Shown piece by piece: positions 1-11,272 of a stretch of 61,179 bases of DNA (positions are counted from its first letter, which is position 1; every line of letters begins with the position of its first letter). A program made the translations under genes and the position numbers. Source of the DNA: Ralstonia sp. TCR112 (GTDB lineage: Bacteria; Pseudomonadota; Gammaproteobacteria; Burkholderiales; Burkholderiaceae); NCBI RefSeq assembly GCF_007997035.1, contig NZ_VOSS01000084.1:1-61179 (forward strand), in the 5' to 3' direction. The notes beneath the pieces are model-generated. The model was not told where the DNA came from. It made no database searches and was given only the letters and a program-made list of their open reading frames with translations.

Positions 1-298
1 AAGAAACGCGCCGCTGCCGCCGCATCCTGCAAAAGGTGCTCGCGCACGAGCCGCGCGTTGCTGTCGGCATGCCCGGGCGGCACCGCACGCTCGTCGACCA
101 GGGTGATCGACACGTCGGCCCAGCGCAGCGGCAACACGCGCAAGGCAGCAAACAGCGCAATGGGCGAACGCCCCCCGGACACAGCCAGGCACGCACTGCC
201 CTGTTCCTCGATCACATGCGTGAGCGTGTTGGCAATGGCCGCAGCCAGCGCTTGCACCTGCGCGGCGGCGTCCGGAACTGCGTGCCAGCGCATCGCCA

Positions 299-299
<1 letters not shown>
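1..299 (-). CDS. pgl: 6-phosphogluconolactonase, N-terminal part (cut by window edge)
   Basis: Hydrolyses 6-phosphogluconolactone to 6-phosphogluconate, the step after zwf in the cytosolic oxidative pentose phosphate and Entner-Doudoroff routes. Translating the minus strand from the ATG at 299 gives MAMRWHAVPDAAAQ followed by a conserved SGGRSP motif near residue 43 and VDERAVPPGHADSNARL near residue 70. The latter is the lactonase substrate-binding stretch of the SugarP isomerase-like fold. The start codon shares one base with the zwf stop (TAATG arrangement), so translation is coupled and zwf-pgl form an operon. About 99 codons are in the window out of a usual 220-240; the C-terminal half is missing only because the window ends. 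Identification is firm for family and supported by context. Confidence 0.88.
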
Positions 300-1768
<1,469 letters not shown>

Positions 1769-1843
1769 CGTCATCTCCTGTGTGTGAGCCATCGATTAGG
1801 CTAGCCTAGCTGACTAGCAAAGCCACGTCTTTTCAGCTCATTT

Positions 1844-1858
1844 TGTAGTATTACTACA
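1844..1858. promoter_or_regulatory. Putative HexR operator for zwf
   Basis: TGTAGTATTACTACA is a 15-base palindrome that is perfect except at its central base. It resembles the TGTA-N7-TACA style of HexR sites that control central carbon genes in proteobacteria. It lies 76-90 bases upstream of the zwf start. The assignment to HexR rests on motif form, gene content and a sister site in front of edd; the regulator gene itself is not in the window. Confidence 0.65.
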
Positions 1859-2031
1859 TCGCGAGCAAGACGTTCGTGAAACTGCCCCGGCAAGCGTTTC
1901 CGGCAAATCTTTTGCGCCGAAGCATGGCCTCCCGCGCGCCTTCTGGCACGCAATTCGCGTGCTCGGCCGTGTTACCGGCGCTGCGTCGGATGCGGTACCT
2001 GTGGAAAACCCTGCACCACATCCGGCCCATT

Positions 2032-2046
2032 TGTAGGAAAATTACA
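2032..2046. promoter_or_regulatory. Putative HexR operator for edd
   Basis: TGTAGGAAAATTACA matches the zwf-side site TGTAGTATTACTACA at 11 of 15 positions, with the outer TGTAG and TACA arms kept. It sits 44-58 bases before the edd start, where binding would block transcription. Two matching sites in front of two divergent Entner-Doudoroff genes make a shared regulator likely, with HexR the best-known candidate. Confidence 0.65.
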
Positions 2047-2089
2047 GCATTCCGTCCCGCCCGGACCTACCCCCTCCAGGAGAACCCGC

Positions 2090-3918
<1,829 letters not shown>

Positions 3919-3930
3919 ACCGAAGACGAT

Positions 3931-3963
3931 CAATCGGCCCCGGCGTTGCACCGGGGCCGATTG
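3931..3963. terminator. Bidirectional hairpin between edd and yceH-like gene
   Basis: A perfect 13-base-pair stem (CAATCGGCCCCGG / CCGGGGCCGATTG) with a 7-base loop lies between two convergent stops (3918 and 3967). It has no long T tract on either side. Position and stability make it the likely transcription end for both genes. Confidence 0.8.
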
Positions 3964-3966
3964 CGT

Positions 3967-4665
3967 TTACAGCATCGACTTGTCGATCGAGATGCCCAGC
4001 TCACCGGCCATCTGCTCGACCAGCGCTTGAAGCCTGGCCACCTTGTCGGCCAACTGTTTCTGCTCCGCTTTCAGCGCCTCGAATTCGGACGGCGCGATGG
4101 ACTCGTCAACGGCGCCGCCCTGCCGAATGTCCGCCTGCGCAACTTCACCGCACAGCAAGTGCATCCAGCGGCTTTCACGCTCGCCGGGCATGCGCGGCAG
4201 CTTCACCACATAGGGCGGATCGTGCTCTGCCAGCTCATCGAGAAACGCTTCAACGGATGAGATGTCTGCAAAGGCGTGGAACCGCGCCGCGTTCAATCGC
4301 AGCTCGGCTGCCGTCTGCGGGCCACGCAGCAGCAACACGGTGAGCAACGCGACCGATTGGCTCGGCACGCCCAGCACGCGGTTCATGTTGTGCTCGAAAC
4401 GCGGCACACGGCTGCTGCTGCCTTCCATGACCAGGCTTAGCGATTTCAACCCGTCGATGGCGGTGAGGATCTCGGCTTCAGTCACGGACATGACCGGCGC
4501 GCGGGCGGTCTTCTGGTTGCAGCCGGCCGCCAGCGCGTTCAGCGTGAGCGGATAGGTGTCGGGCACCGTGTGCTGCTTCTCGACCAGGACGCCCAACACG
4601 CGCCCTTCAAGCGCGGTCAGGGTACGGATGGCGCGACGCTGCGGAGCGTCGGATTGGATATTCAT
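3967..4665 (-). CDS. DUF480/YceH family winged-helix protein
   Basis: The product has 232 residues from MNIQSDAPQRRAIRTLTALE. It shows the DUF480 hallmarks: ALEGRVLGVLVEKQ near residues 17-30, then a TYPLTLNAL stretch and NQKTARAPVM, then a second winged-helix-like half (LLTVLLLRGPQTAAELR). The C-terminus (EALKAEQKQLADKVARLQALVEQM) is a short predicted coiled coil. The family is cytosolic, conserved and of poorly defined role, with a fold suggesting nucleic-acid binding. The frame stays open to 4869, but the conserved N-terminus begins at 4665, so the longer form is rejected. It is a single gene, convergent with edd. No strong ribosome-binding site is seen. Confidence 0.88.
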   Translation of the reverse strand: MNIQSDAPQRRAIRTLTALEGRVLGVLVEKQHTVPDTYPLTLNALAAGCNQKTARAPVMSVTEAEILTAIDGLKSLSLVMEGSSSRVPRFEHNMNRVLGVPSQSVALLTVLLLRGPQTAAELRLNAARFHAFADISSVEAFLDELAEHDPPYVVKLPRMPGERESRWMHLLCGEVAQADIRQGGAVDESIAPSEFEALKAEQKQLADKVARLQALVEQMAGELGISIDKSML

Positions 4666-4771
4666 GATGGGACGGCGGCGGATACGCTGTGGGTTGGGGC
4701 AAATTCGAACGCCGACATCATATCCGCCGCGCGCAGGCAAGCGGCCCTGCCTGCGCAACAACAAGCGAAGC

Positions 4772-5227
4772 TCAGCCCTTGGCAGGACCGCGCACCAGCA
4801 ACACCGGCGTGGTTGCCTGGCGGATGAACTTTTCGGCCACGCTGCCCAACATCGCATGCGCCAGCCCACGGCGGCCGTGCGTGCCGATCACCACCACATC
4901 GGCGCCGCTGCGCACCGCTTCACCTTGCAGGGCGGCCGCTACGTCCTCGCCCACGCTTTGGGTTTCCACCAGCACCGTTTCCTGCTGCAAACCGGCAGAA
5001 GTCAGCGCTGCGGCGGTGTCGGCAAGCAACGCGGTGCCGGCCTGGATAAACGACTTGCGCAGCTCGGTCGGGTCGTAATAGCCGACGTCGAAGAGCATGG
5101 CCGGGCTGTCGACGATATAGACGGCGCGGACGGTGCTCTGGAATGCCTTGGCCAGGCGCACGGCCTCGGCCAGGGCCAGCTTGCTGGTTTCGCTGCCATC
5201 AATGGCGACCAGGATCTTCTTGTACAT
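4772..5227 (-). CDS. Universal stress protein (UspA family)
   Basis: A single-domain Usp of 151 residues beginning MYKKILVAIDGSETSKLAL, the classic beta1-loop start. The ATP-binding signature reads GTHGRRGLAHAMLGSVAEK near residues 120-138, fitting G-2x-G-9x-G-(S/T), so this is the nucleotide-binding kind. It ends TTPVLLVRGPAKG. The family is cytosolic, acts in stress survival and is often induced in stationary phase or low oxygen. The frame is open upstream to 5296, but the conserved start is at 5227. It is divergent from the DUF3293 gene. It lies about 1.4 kb from the oxidase operon, which may be coincidental. Confidence 0.92.
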   Translation of the reverse strand: MYKKILVAIDGSETSKLALAEAVRLAKAFQSTVRAVYIVDSPAMLFDVGYYDPTELRKSFIQAGTALLADTAAALTSAGLQQETVLVETQSVGEDVAAALQGEAVRSGADVVVIGTHGRRGLAHAMLGSVAEKFIRQATTPVLLVRGPAKG

Positions 5228-5364
5228 GGTTCGAGCCTCGCAGGGGAGTGGTTGTCGGAATACTGTGCCGGGGCAGCAACATGGCCGCCTACGCACTATT
5301 CTGTGACATCCACGGCCCTTTTGCGTTGCGCCAGATCAGATGGCCGCGACCATGCGACGCAACA

Positions 5365-5823
5365 ATGCACCGCCATCCGCCCGCCCCTACGCCTGAACTG
5401 ATTGCCGCTTATCGCAGCGCGCGGTATCGCGTCAGCACGCCGGAAGGCGACGTGCTGCTGCGCGTCGATGCCATCAACCCGTGTGTGGCGGCATTGCTCG
5501 CGCAAGCCGATGCGCCGTGGGCCGTCTTCGTGACGGCACATCAGCCGTTCTCGCGCCCGGTGTCCGCCGAGGAAAACGCTGCGCGCCAGGCAGAACTGCT
5601 CGCCTGGGCCATCGCGCGCGGCATGCCCTGGCTCGATGGCGAAGGCGGCCCGCCCGAAGATGCCGCGGCGGACACGTGGCCGCCCGAGCCGAGCCTGTTC
5701 GTGTTCATCGAAGACCCCGCCATCGCCGACACGCTGATGCTCACGTTCGAGCAGAACGCCGTCGTGCTGTGCGATGCGCATGGTTTTTGTACCTTGCGTT
5801 GGCACCCGTATCTGCCAGACTGA
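5365..5823 (+). CDS. DUF3293-type protein of unknown function
   Basis: A soluble protein of 152 residues starting MHRHPPAPTPELIAAYRSARY. The N-terminal ELIAAYRSARYRV, the central FVTAHQPFSRPVSAEENAARQAELL and the closing FEQNAVVLCDAHGFCTLRW follow the layout of DUF3293 proteins, which have no assigned activity. It carries no signal peptide or membrane segment. The frame continues upstream to 5143, but that part overlaps uspA on the other strand and lacks family similarity, so the ATG at 5365 is preferred. The ribosome-binding site is weak. Family naming is from memory of the pattern and moderately sure. Confidence 0.72.
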   Translation: MHRHPPAPTPELIAAYRSARYRVSTPEGDVLLRVDAINPCVAALLAQADAPWAVFVTAHQPFSRPVSAEENAARQAELLAWAIARGMPWLDGEGGPPEDAAADTWPPEPSLFVFIEDPAIADTLMLTFEQNAVVLCDAHGFCTLRWHPYLPD

Positions 5824-5920
5824 TTCTGCACAGGGCACTTGGCGCACAGCGCTTTGCAGCACCGCAAGTGGCGCTTCCGATTCCTAAGTGCCGGCGTAGA
5901 TACATCAGCAGGAGGTTCGT

Positions 5921-6433
5921 ATGGAACTGCACATGCAATCGCATCATTGGGAGCGCCGGATGCCCGACTGGCTGGCCGCCAGCGTGGCCGGCATCGTGGG
6001 CGGCGCGCTGGTCATCGTGCTGGAGTTCTTCTGGTCGACCATGGTGCTCAATGAAAGCCCCTGGCGCCCGACCCACAAGATCGCCGCCATGATCATGGGT
6101 CGCGGCGCGCTGGAAGAGATGTCCCTGTTCAGCTTCAGCATCGTGGGAACAGCGCTCGTGCTGCACTTCGTGCTGGGCGCCCTGATGGGGATGATCCTCG
6201 CGGCCATCATCGCGCCGTTCCACTTCGACTCCAGCCCCGGCATGCTCGCGGCCATTGGCGTGGTCTTCGGGATCGTGGCGTACGTAGTCAACTTCTACGG
6301 CATGACGGCCGTGTTCCCGTGGTTCGTGTCGGAGCGCGGCTCGGGGCCGTTGCTTGCCAACCTGCTGTTTGGCGTCGTGACGGCGATCACGTACGGCATG
6401 CTCGAGCGGCCCATGCCCAAACCCATGCACTGA
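5921..6433 (+). CDS. Small integral membrane protein
   Basis: The protein has 170 residues with four likely membrane segments: about 18-38 (LAASVAGIVGGALVIVLEFF), 70-98, 106-125 and 138-155. It has an excellent AGGAGG at 5910-5915, five bases before the ATG. The sequence GMLERPMPKPMH closes the protein. I do not recognise a characterised family. It resembles uncharacterised membrane proteins found beside terminal oxidases, and it lies 230 bases upstream of the oxidase operon on the same strand, though a strong terminator separates them. A role in the membrane is certain only from hydropathy; function is unknown. Confidence 0.8.
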   Translation: MELHMQSHHWERRMPDWLAASVAGIVGGALVIVLEFFWSTMVLNESPWRPTHKIAAMIMGRGALEEMSLFSFSIVGTALVLHFVLGALMGMILAAIIAPFHFDSSPGMLAAIGVVFGIVAYVVNFYGMTAVFPWFVSERGSGPLLANLLFGVVTAITYGMLERPMPKPMH

Positions 6434-6485
6434 CACACCCGCCTTTTTCCTGCGGCGCCGCAAGCTGAGCAGCGCCATCAGGAGG

Positions 6486-6524
6486 CGGCCGCCTCGGGCA
6501 ACCCATGCCGGAGGCGGCCGTTTT
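6486..6524 (+). terminator. Rho-independent terminator before oxidase operon
   Basis: A stem of 15 pairs with one mismatch (CGGCCGCCTCGGGCA with TGCCGGAGGCGGCCG) and a 5-base loop ACCCA is followed directly by TTTT. It ends the transcript of the small membrane protein gene (stop at 6433) and insulates the oxidase genes. Confidence 0.82.
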
Positions 6525-6667
6525 GCATTGCGGCGCAGCATGCAGACGGCGCGTCGGCGCAATCCATATGCGTGGTGCGCCTCGTCCTTACGTTGCCTTG
6601 CACGATCGGGGTGCGCGACCTAGCCTGTCTTTAGCGTGTTGAGGGAGTCCCTCGCCGGGAGGTGCCC

Positions 6668-7825
6668 ATGGCCCTTGCGATTGCGCTCGTGCTGATCGTC
6701 GTGCTGGCGGTGGGGTTTCACTTTGCCAGCCCGTGGTGGATCACCCCGATCGCCTCCAACTGGGTGCGCATGGACGACACGCTGACGATCACCATCGTCA
6801 TCACCGGCGTGCTGTTTGTCGCCATCAATCTCTTCGTCGTGGCAGCGCTCCTGCGCTATCGCCATCGCAACGGCCAGCCCAACCAGCGGGCCGCCTACGA
6901 GCCGCACAACAAGCGCCTGGAATGGTGGCTGATCGGTATCACCACCGTGGGTGTGGCGGCGCTCCTCGCGCCGGGCCTCTTCGTCTATGCGGATTACGTC
7001 CGCCCGCCACCGAACGCCCTGCAGATGGAAGTACTCGGCCAGCAGTGGCAATGGCGCTTCCGCTTTGCCGGCCCCGGCGGCAAGCTCGGCACGACCGACG
7101 TGCGCTACATGAGCAACGACAACCCGTTCGGCTTGAACCCGGCTGACCCGAACGGCCGCGACAACTACCTGATCGAAACGCCTGAGCTGCACCTGCCGAT
7201 CAATCGCCCGATCCAGGTGCTGGCGCGCTCGCGCGATGTGCTGCACGACTTTTACGTGCCGCCGTTCCGCGCCCGCATGAACATGGTGCCGGGCATGATC
7301 ACCACGTTCTGGTTCACGCCCACCAAGGCGGGGCGTTACGACATCCTGTGCGCGCAGCTCTGCGGCATCGGACACGCCAACATGCGCGGGGTGGTGGTCG
7401 TGGAAGACGAAGCGTCGTTCGCACGCTGGCTCGCGCAGCAGACCACCTTCGAGCAGCGCCAGAAGGCCAAGGTGCAGGCAGCCCCCGCCGCCGCTGGCGG
7501 AAGCGCCCAGGCATTGGCCGAGCAGGGCCAGACGCTCGCCCAGTCCAAGGGCTGCGTTGCCTGCCACAGCGTCGACGGCAGCCCGCGCGTCGGCCCCACG
7601 TGGAAAGGGCTCTACGGCAAGACTGAAACCATGGCCGACGGCAGCACCGCACACGTCGACGAGGCGTACCTGCGTGCGTTCATCCGCGACCCGAAGGCGC
7701 GCGTAGTCAAAGGCTTCGCGCCGATCATGCCGTCGTTCGACCTGAGCGAGCAGGAACTCGCAGCGCTGGTTGCGTACATCCAGGCGCAAGGTGGCGATGC
7801 CGCATCGACCACGGCAAAACCGTAG
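6668..7825 (+). CDS. coxB: Cytochrome c oxidase subunit II with fused cytochrome c domain (caa3 type)
   Basis: Carries electrons from its own haem c through the binuclear CuA centre to subunit I of an aa3-type terminal oxidase in the cytoplasmic membrane. The 385-residue product has hydrophobic segments at about 2-20, 38-62 and 78-102. CuA ligands are visible in DVLHDFYVPPFR and CAQLCGIGHANM. A C-terminal cytochrome c domain carries CVACH and a distal-Met region IMPSFDLSEQELAALVAYI. GGGAGG at 6657-6662 lies five bases before the ATG at 6668; a GTG two codons earlier overlaps it and is not used. It is first of five tightly packed genes. The c-type domain marks the enzyme as caa3. Confidence 0.94.
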   Translation: MALAIALVLIVVLAVGFHFASPWWITPIASNWVRMDDTLTITIVITGVLFVAINLFVVAALLRYRHRNGQPNQRAAYEPHNKRLEWWLIGITTVGVAALLAPGLFVYADYVRPPPNALQMEVLGQQWQWRFRFAGPGGKLGTTDVRYMSNDNPFGLNPADPNGRDNYLIETPELHLPINRPIQVLARSRDVLHDFYVPPFRARMNMVPGMITTFWFTPTKAGRYDILCAQLCGIGHANMRGVVVVEDEASFARWLAQQTTFEQRQKAKVQAAPAAAGGSAQALAEQGQTLAQSKGCVACHSVDGSPRVGPTWKGLYGKTETMADGSTAHVDEAYLRAFIRDPKARVVKGFAPIMPSFDLSEQELAALVAYIQAQGGDAASTTAKP

Positions 7826-7837
7826 CGAGGAGACGCC

Positions 7838-9634
7838 ATGTCCTACGCACACACCGACCCCGCGTCCACCGGCCACGATCACGCACCGCAGAGCTTCTGG
7901 ACGCGCTACGTCTGGAGCCAGGACCACAAGGTCATCGCGGTGCAGTACGCGCTCACGGCCATCGCCATCGGGCTGGTGGGGCTCGTGCTGTCGAACCTGA
8001 TGCGCCTCCAGCTGGGCTTTCCGGGCAGGTTCGCCTTCATCGACGCCAACCACTACTACCAGTTCGTCACCATGCACGGAATGATCATGGTGATCTACCT
8101 GCTGACGGCGCTGTTCCTGGGCGGCTTCGGCAACTACCTGATCCCGCTGATGCTGGGCGCGCGCGACATGGTGTTTCCGTTCCTGAACATGCTCAGCTAC
8201 TGGGTCTACCTGCTGGCCGTGCTGGTGCTGGTGGCGAGCTTCTTCGTACCGGGCGGGCCCACGGGCGCGGGCTGGACGCTGTATCCGCCGCAGGCCATCC
8301 TGCCCGGCACGCCGGGCACCGAATGGGGCATCGTGCTGATGCTGGTGTCGCTCGCCATCTTTATCGTGGCCGCCACCATGGGCGGGCTCAACTACGTGAC
8401 CACCACGCTGCAGGCGCGCACGCGTGGCATGACGCTCATGCGCATGCCGCTCACGGTGTGGGGCATCTTTACGGCGACGGTGTTGGCGCTGCTGGCGTTT
8501 CCGGCGCTGTTCGTGTCGGCCATCATGATGCTGCTCGACAAGACGCTGGGCACCAGCTTCTTCATGCCGGCGGTGGTGTCGATGGGACAAACACTCCAGC
8601 ATGCCGGCGGCAGCCCGCTGCTGTTCCAGCACCTGTTCTGGTTCTTCGGCCACCCCGAGGTCTACATCGTCGCGCTGCCTGCCTTCGGCATCGTGTCCGA
8701 TCTCATCAGCACGCACGCGCGCAAGAACATCTTCGGCTACCGGATGATGGTGTGGGCCATCCTGATCATCGGTGTGCTGTCGTTCGTCGTCTGGGCGCAC
8801 CACATGTTCGTGTCGGGCATGAACCCGTACTTCGGCTTCTTCTTTGCCACCACCACGCTGATCATCGCCATCCCGACCGCGCTCAAGGTCTACAACTGGG
8901 TGCTCACGCTCTGGCGCGGCGACATCCACCTGACCGTACCGATGCTGTTTGCCATCGGCTTCATCAGCACGTTCGTCATCGGCGGCCTGACGGGGCTGTT
9001 CCTCGGCAACGTCAGCGTGGACATTCCGCTGTCCAACACGTACTTCGTCGTCGCGCACTTCCACATGGTGATGGGCGTGTCGCCGATCCTGGTGGTGTTC
9101 GGCGGGCTCTATCACTGGTACCCGAAAGTGACGGGCCGCATGCTGAACGACACGCTCGGCCGCGCGCATTTCTGGATCACCTTCGTCGGCACGTACCTGA
9201 TCTACTTTCCGATGCACTACCTGGGTGTGCTCGGCATGCCGCGCCGGTACTACGCATATGAGGGTTACAGCTTCATCCCGCCGTCCGCGCAGACGCTGAA
9301 TACGTTCATCACCGTCATCGCCATCATCGTGGGCTTGGCGCAGCTGCTGTTCCTCTTCAACCTGGCGTGGAGCCTCGTGCGCGGCAGGAAGGCCGAGGCC
9401 AACCCGTGGCGGGCCACCACGCTCGAATGGCAGACGCCGCAGACACCGCCCGGGCACGGCAACTGGGGGCCGACGCTGCCGGTGGTCTATCGGTGGGCAT
9501 ACGAGTACAGCCCGCCCGGCCGCGCGGATGACTTCGTGCCGCAGAACGAACCGCCCACCGGCGCCTCCGACATGGGAGCGGAGGTGGAGGCGCAGCCGGC
9601 AATTCCCCTCCACGCCAGCGGGGTGCGCACATGA
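7838..9634 (+). CDS. coxA: Cytochrome c oxidase subunit I
   Basis: Catalytic subunit of the haem-copper oxidase, holding low-spin haem a and the haem a3-CuB centre where oxygen is reduced and protons are pumped. It has 598 residues and twelve or more membrane helices. Key sites are MHGMIMVIYL (low-spin haem ligand region), GHPEVYIVALPAFG (CuB His, proton-channel Glu and the His-Tyr crosslink), WAHHMFVSGMNPYF (CuB His pair) and AHFHMVMG (haem ligands). The GHPEV form places it in the A1 class. GAGGAG precedes the start, 12 bases after coxB. Its stop overlaps the start of the next gene (ATGA), implying translational coupling. Confidence 0.96.
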   Translation: MSYAHTDPASTGHDHAPQSFWTRYVWSQDHKVIAVQYALTAIAIGLVGLVLSNLMRLQLGFPGRFAFIDANHYYQFVTMHGMIMVIYLLTALFLGGFGNYLIPLMLGARDMVFPFLNMLSYWVYLLAVLVLVASFFVPGGPTGAGWTLYPPQAILPGTPGTEWGIVLMLVSLAIFIVAATMGGLNYVTTTLQARTRGMTLMRMPLTVWGIFTATVLALLAFPALFVSAIMMLLDKTLGTSFFMPAVVSMGQTLQHAGGSPLLFQHLFWFFGHPEVYIVALPAFGIVSDLISTHARKNIFGYRMMVWAILIIGVLSFVVWAHHMFVSGMNPYFGFFFATTTLIIAIPTALKVYNWVLTLWRGDIHLTVPMLFAIGFISTFVIGGLTGLFLGNVSVDIPLSNTYFVVAHFHMVMGVSPILVVFGGLYHWYPKVTGRMLNDTLGRAHFWITFVGTYLIYFPMHYLGVLGMPRRYYAYEGYSFIPPSAQTLNTFITVIAIIVGLAQLLFLFNLAWSLVRGRKAEANPWRATTLEWQTPQTPPGHGNWGPTLPVVYRWAYEYSPPGRADDFVPQNEPPTGASDMGAEVEAQPAIPLHASGVRT

Positions 9635-10242
9635 CGACCCTGCCCCGCCAATTCGCGCCCGACACATCGCCTGCATTGCCGCCGCACGCCGGGCGCATTG
9701 GCCTGCGCGTCTTCATGGCCGTGGTGACGACGCTGTTCTCGCTGCTGGTCCTCGCCTATGCCATGCGCATGCGCGAGCCGGACTGGATGCCGGTTCCGCA
9801 CCCGGCGCTGCTGTGGTGGAACACCGGCGTGCTGGCGCTGGCGAGCGTCGCCATGGAAGGGGCAAGGCGCACCGACGCGCGCCGCACGCCCTGGCTGCTG
9901 GCCGGTGGCGCCCTTGCCGCGCTGTTCGTGTTCGGCCAATGGGCGGCGTGGCAGCAACTGTCGGCCACCGGGCAAGGCGTGGCGGTCAACCCGTCCAACA
10001 GCTTTCTGTATGTGTTCACGGGCCTGCATGCGGCGCATGTCATCGGTGGCCTCGTCGTCTGGGCGGTGACGGTCGCGCGCCTGCGCAGGAACGCCGATCG
10101 CACCCGGCTGGCCGTTTCCCTCTGCGCGACGTACTGGCACTTCCTGCTGGCCGTGTGGCTCGTGCTGCTGGCCGCGATGTGGTGGATCACGCCCGCATTC
10201 GTCAGCGCCATCTGCGGGCCGCTGTATGGAGCCACGCCATGA
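9631..10242 (+). CDS. Cytochrome c oxidase subunit III-like protein (first of two)
   Basis: The protein has 203 residues with five predicted membrane helices, at about 23-46, 54-73, 86-110, 127-153 and 165-187. The later part is typical of subunit III: LYVFTGLHAAHVIGGLVVW and ATYWHFLLAVWLVLLAAMWW. The N-terminus (MTTLPRQFAPDTSPALPPHAG) is divergent and short, as in the five-helix form. It overlaps coxA by four bases and is in turn overlapped by a second subunit-III gene, also by four bases. Subunit III stabilises proton uptake in haem-copper oxidases. Why the operon keeps two is unclear; they may be paralogous partners in one complex. Confidence 0.85.
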   Translation: MTTLPRQFAPDTSPALPPHAGRIGLRVFMAVVTTLFSLLVLAYAMRMREPDWMPVPHPALLWWNTGVLALASVAMEGARRTDARRTPWLLAGGALAALFVFGQWAAWQQLSATGQGVAVNPSNSFLYVFTGLHAAHVIGGLVVWAVTVARLRRNADRTRLAVSLCATYWHFLLAVWLVLLAAMWWITPAFVSAICGPLYGATP

Positions 10243-10937
10243 GCCACTCCACGCTTCCAACGGACCCGGCAGTCTCGGCAGACGCCGCCAAAGGCTGGCC
10301 CGGCATCGTCAACGACTGGTCGGCCGACCGCGAGACCTTCAAGGTGCCGTGGGGCAAGGCCATGATGTGGATATTCCTGCTGTCGGACACGTTCGTCTTC
10401 AGCAGCTTCCTGGTCGGCTACATGACGGTGCGCATGTCGACCACCGTGCCGTGGCCCGACGCGTCCAAGGTGTTCGGGCTGTCGGTGGGCGGCGTGGAAG
10501 TGCCGCTCCTGCTGATCGCCATCATGACGTTCGTGCTCATCAGCAGCAGCGGCACCATGGCCATGGCGGTGAACTTCGGCTACCGGCGCGAGGCAAAGCG
10601 GGCGGCGCTGCTCATGCTGGCAACCGCCATCCTGGGCGCGGCGTTCGTGTCGATGCAGGCGTTCGAGTGGACCAAGCTGATCGTGCACGAAGGCATCCGG
10701 CCGTGGGGCAATCCGCTGGGCGCGGCGCAGTTTGGCGCGTGCTTTTTCATGATCACCGGCTTCCACGGCTTTCACGTGACGTGCGGCGTGATCTACCTGT
10801 TGCTGGTCGCGCGCAAGATCCTGCAGCCGGGTTTTGCCGAACACGGCAACTTCCAGATCGTGGAGATCGCGGGCCTCTACTGGCACTTCGTCGATCTCGT
10901 CTGGGTGTTCATCTTTGCGTTGTTCTACCTGTGGTGA
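10239..10937 (+). CDS. coxC: Cytochrome c oxidase subunit III (second of two)
   Basis: The product has 232 residues with five helices and better conservation than the preceding paralogue. Visible are WGKAMMWIFLLSDTFVFSSFLVGYM, MQAFEWTKL and FFMITGFHGFHVTCGVIYL, then GLYWHFVDLVWVFIFALFYLW at the C-terminus, the standard subunit III ending. Its start codon overlaps the stop of the first subunit-III gene (ATGA). It belongs to the caa3 operon and would form the outer subunit next to coxA in the cytoplasmic membrane. The frame has been read from MSHSTLPTDPAVSADAAKGW; upstream extension would run inside the previous gene. Confidence 0.92.
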   Translation: MSHSTLPTDPAVSADAAKGWPGIVNDWSADRETFKVPWGKAMMWIFLLSDTFVFSSFLVGYMTVRMSTTVPWPDASKVFGLSVGGVEVPLLLIAIMTFVLISSSGTMAMAVNFGYRREAKRAALLMLATAILGAAFVSMQAFEWTKLIVHEGIRPWGNPLGAAQFGACFFMITGFHGFHVTCGVIYLLLVARKILQPGFAEHGNFQIVEIAGLYWHFVDLVWVFIFALFYLW

Positions 10938-10945
10938 GGCCTGTC

Positions 10946-11272
10946 ATGGACCACACGGAACCCTCTGCCCACGGGCAACAGCACCCCATCGGTATCTACC
11001 TGAAGATCTGGGGCCTTTTGTTCGTGCTGAGCACGATGTCGTACCTGGTCGATTATTTCCACGTGCAGGGGCTGATGCGCTGGACGCTGATCATCGTGTT
11101 CATGCTCGCCAAGGCCGGGCTGATCGTCTCCGTGTTCATGCACATGATGTGGGAGCGGCTGGCCCTGGTGTACGCGATCCTGCTGCCGCCGCTGGCGTTG
11201 CTCGTGCTGATGGTGCTGATGGCGGCGGAAGCGCATCACACCTTTGGCACGCGCATGCTGTTCTTCCATTGA
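10946..11272 (+). CDS. Cytochrome c oxidase subunit IV (CoxIV/CtaF type)
   Basis: A small membrane subunit of 108 residues with three helices at about 22-42, 49-70 and 76-98. The pattern KIWGLLFVLSTMSYLVDYF, then ALLVLMVLMAAEAHHTFG, is that of the prokaryotic subunit IV family, a non-catalytic assembly or stability subunit of caa3 oxidases. It begins eight bases after the coxC stop and is the last gene of the operon; noncoding repeat DNA follows. No hairpin terminator is evident directly after the stop. Confidence 0.85.
   Translation: MDHTEPSAHGQQHPIGIYLKIWGLLFVLSTMSYLVDYFHVQGLMRWTLIIVFMLAKAGLIVSVFMHMMWERLALVYAILLPPLALLVLMVLMAAEAHHTFGTRMLFFH

Larger units (their letters stand above)
1769..2089. 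other. Divergent zwf/edd regulatory region
   Basis: This 321-base noncoding stretch separates the starts of zwf and edd. It holds two near-palindromes of the same design (1844-1858 and 2032-2046), one near each gene. It also has a cluster of three CTAG tetranucleotides at 1801-1817, next to the zwf start, and a good AGGAG at 2078-2082 for edd. The open frame running through it from 1876 is an upstream extension of the second edd frame and not a gene. No RNA gene was recognised. Confidence 0.7.

Noticed and set aside
6620..9676. A 1018-codon open frame on the minus strand opposite the oxidase genes
   Set aside because: It is the antisense of coxB and coxA. Its composition (His/Arg/Asp-rich) is that of a GC-rich shadow frame, and it lacks a ribosome-binding site and any family features.
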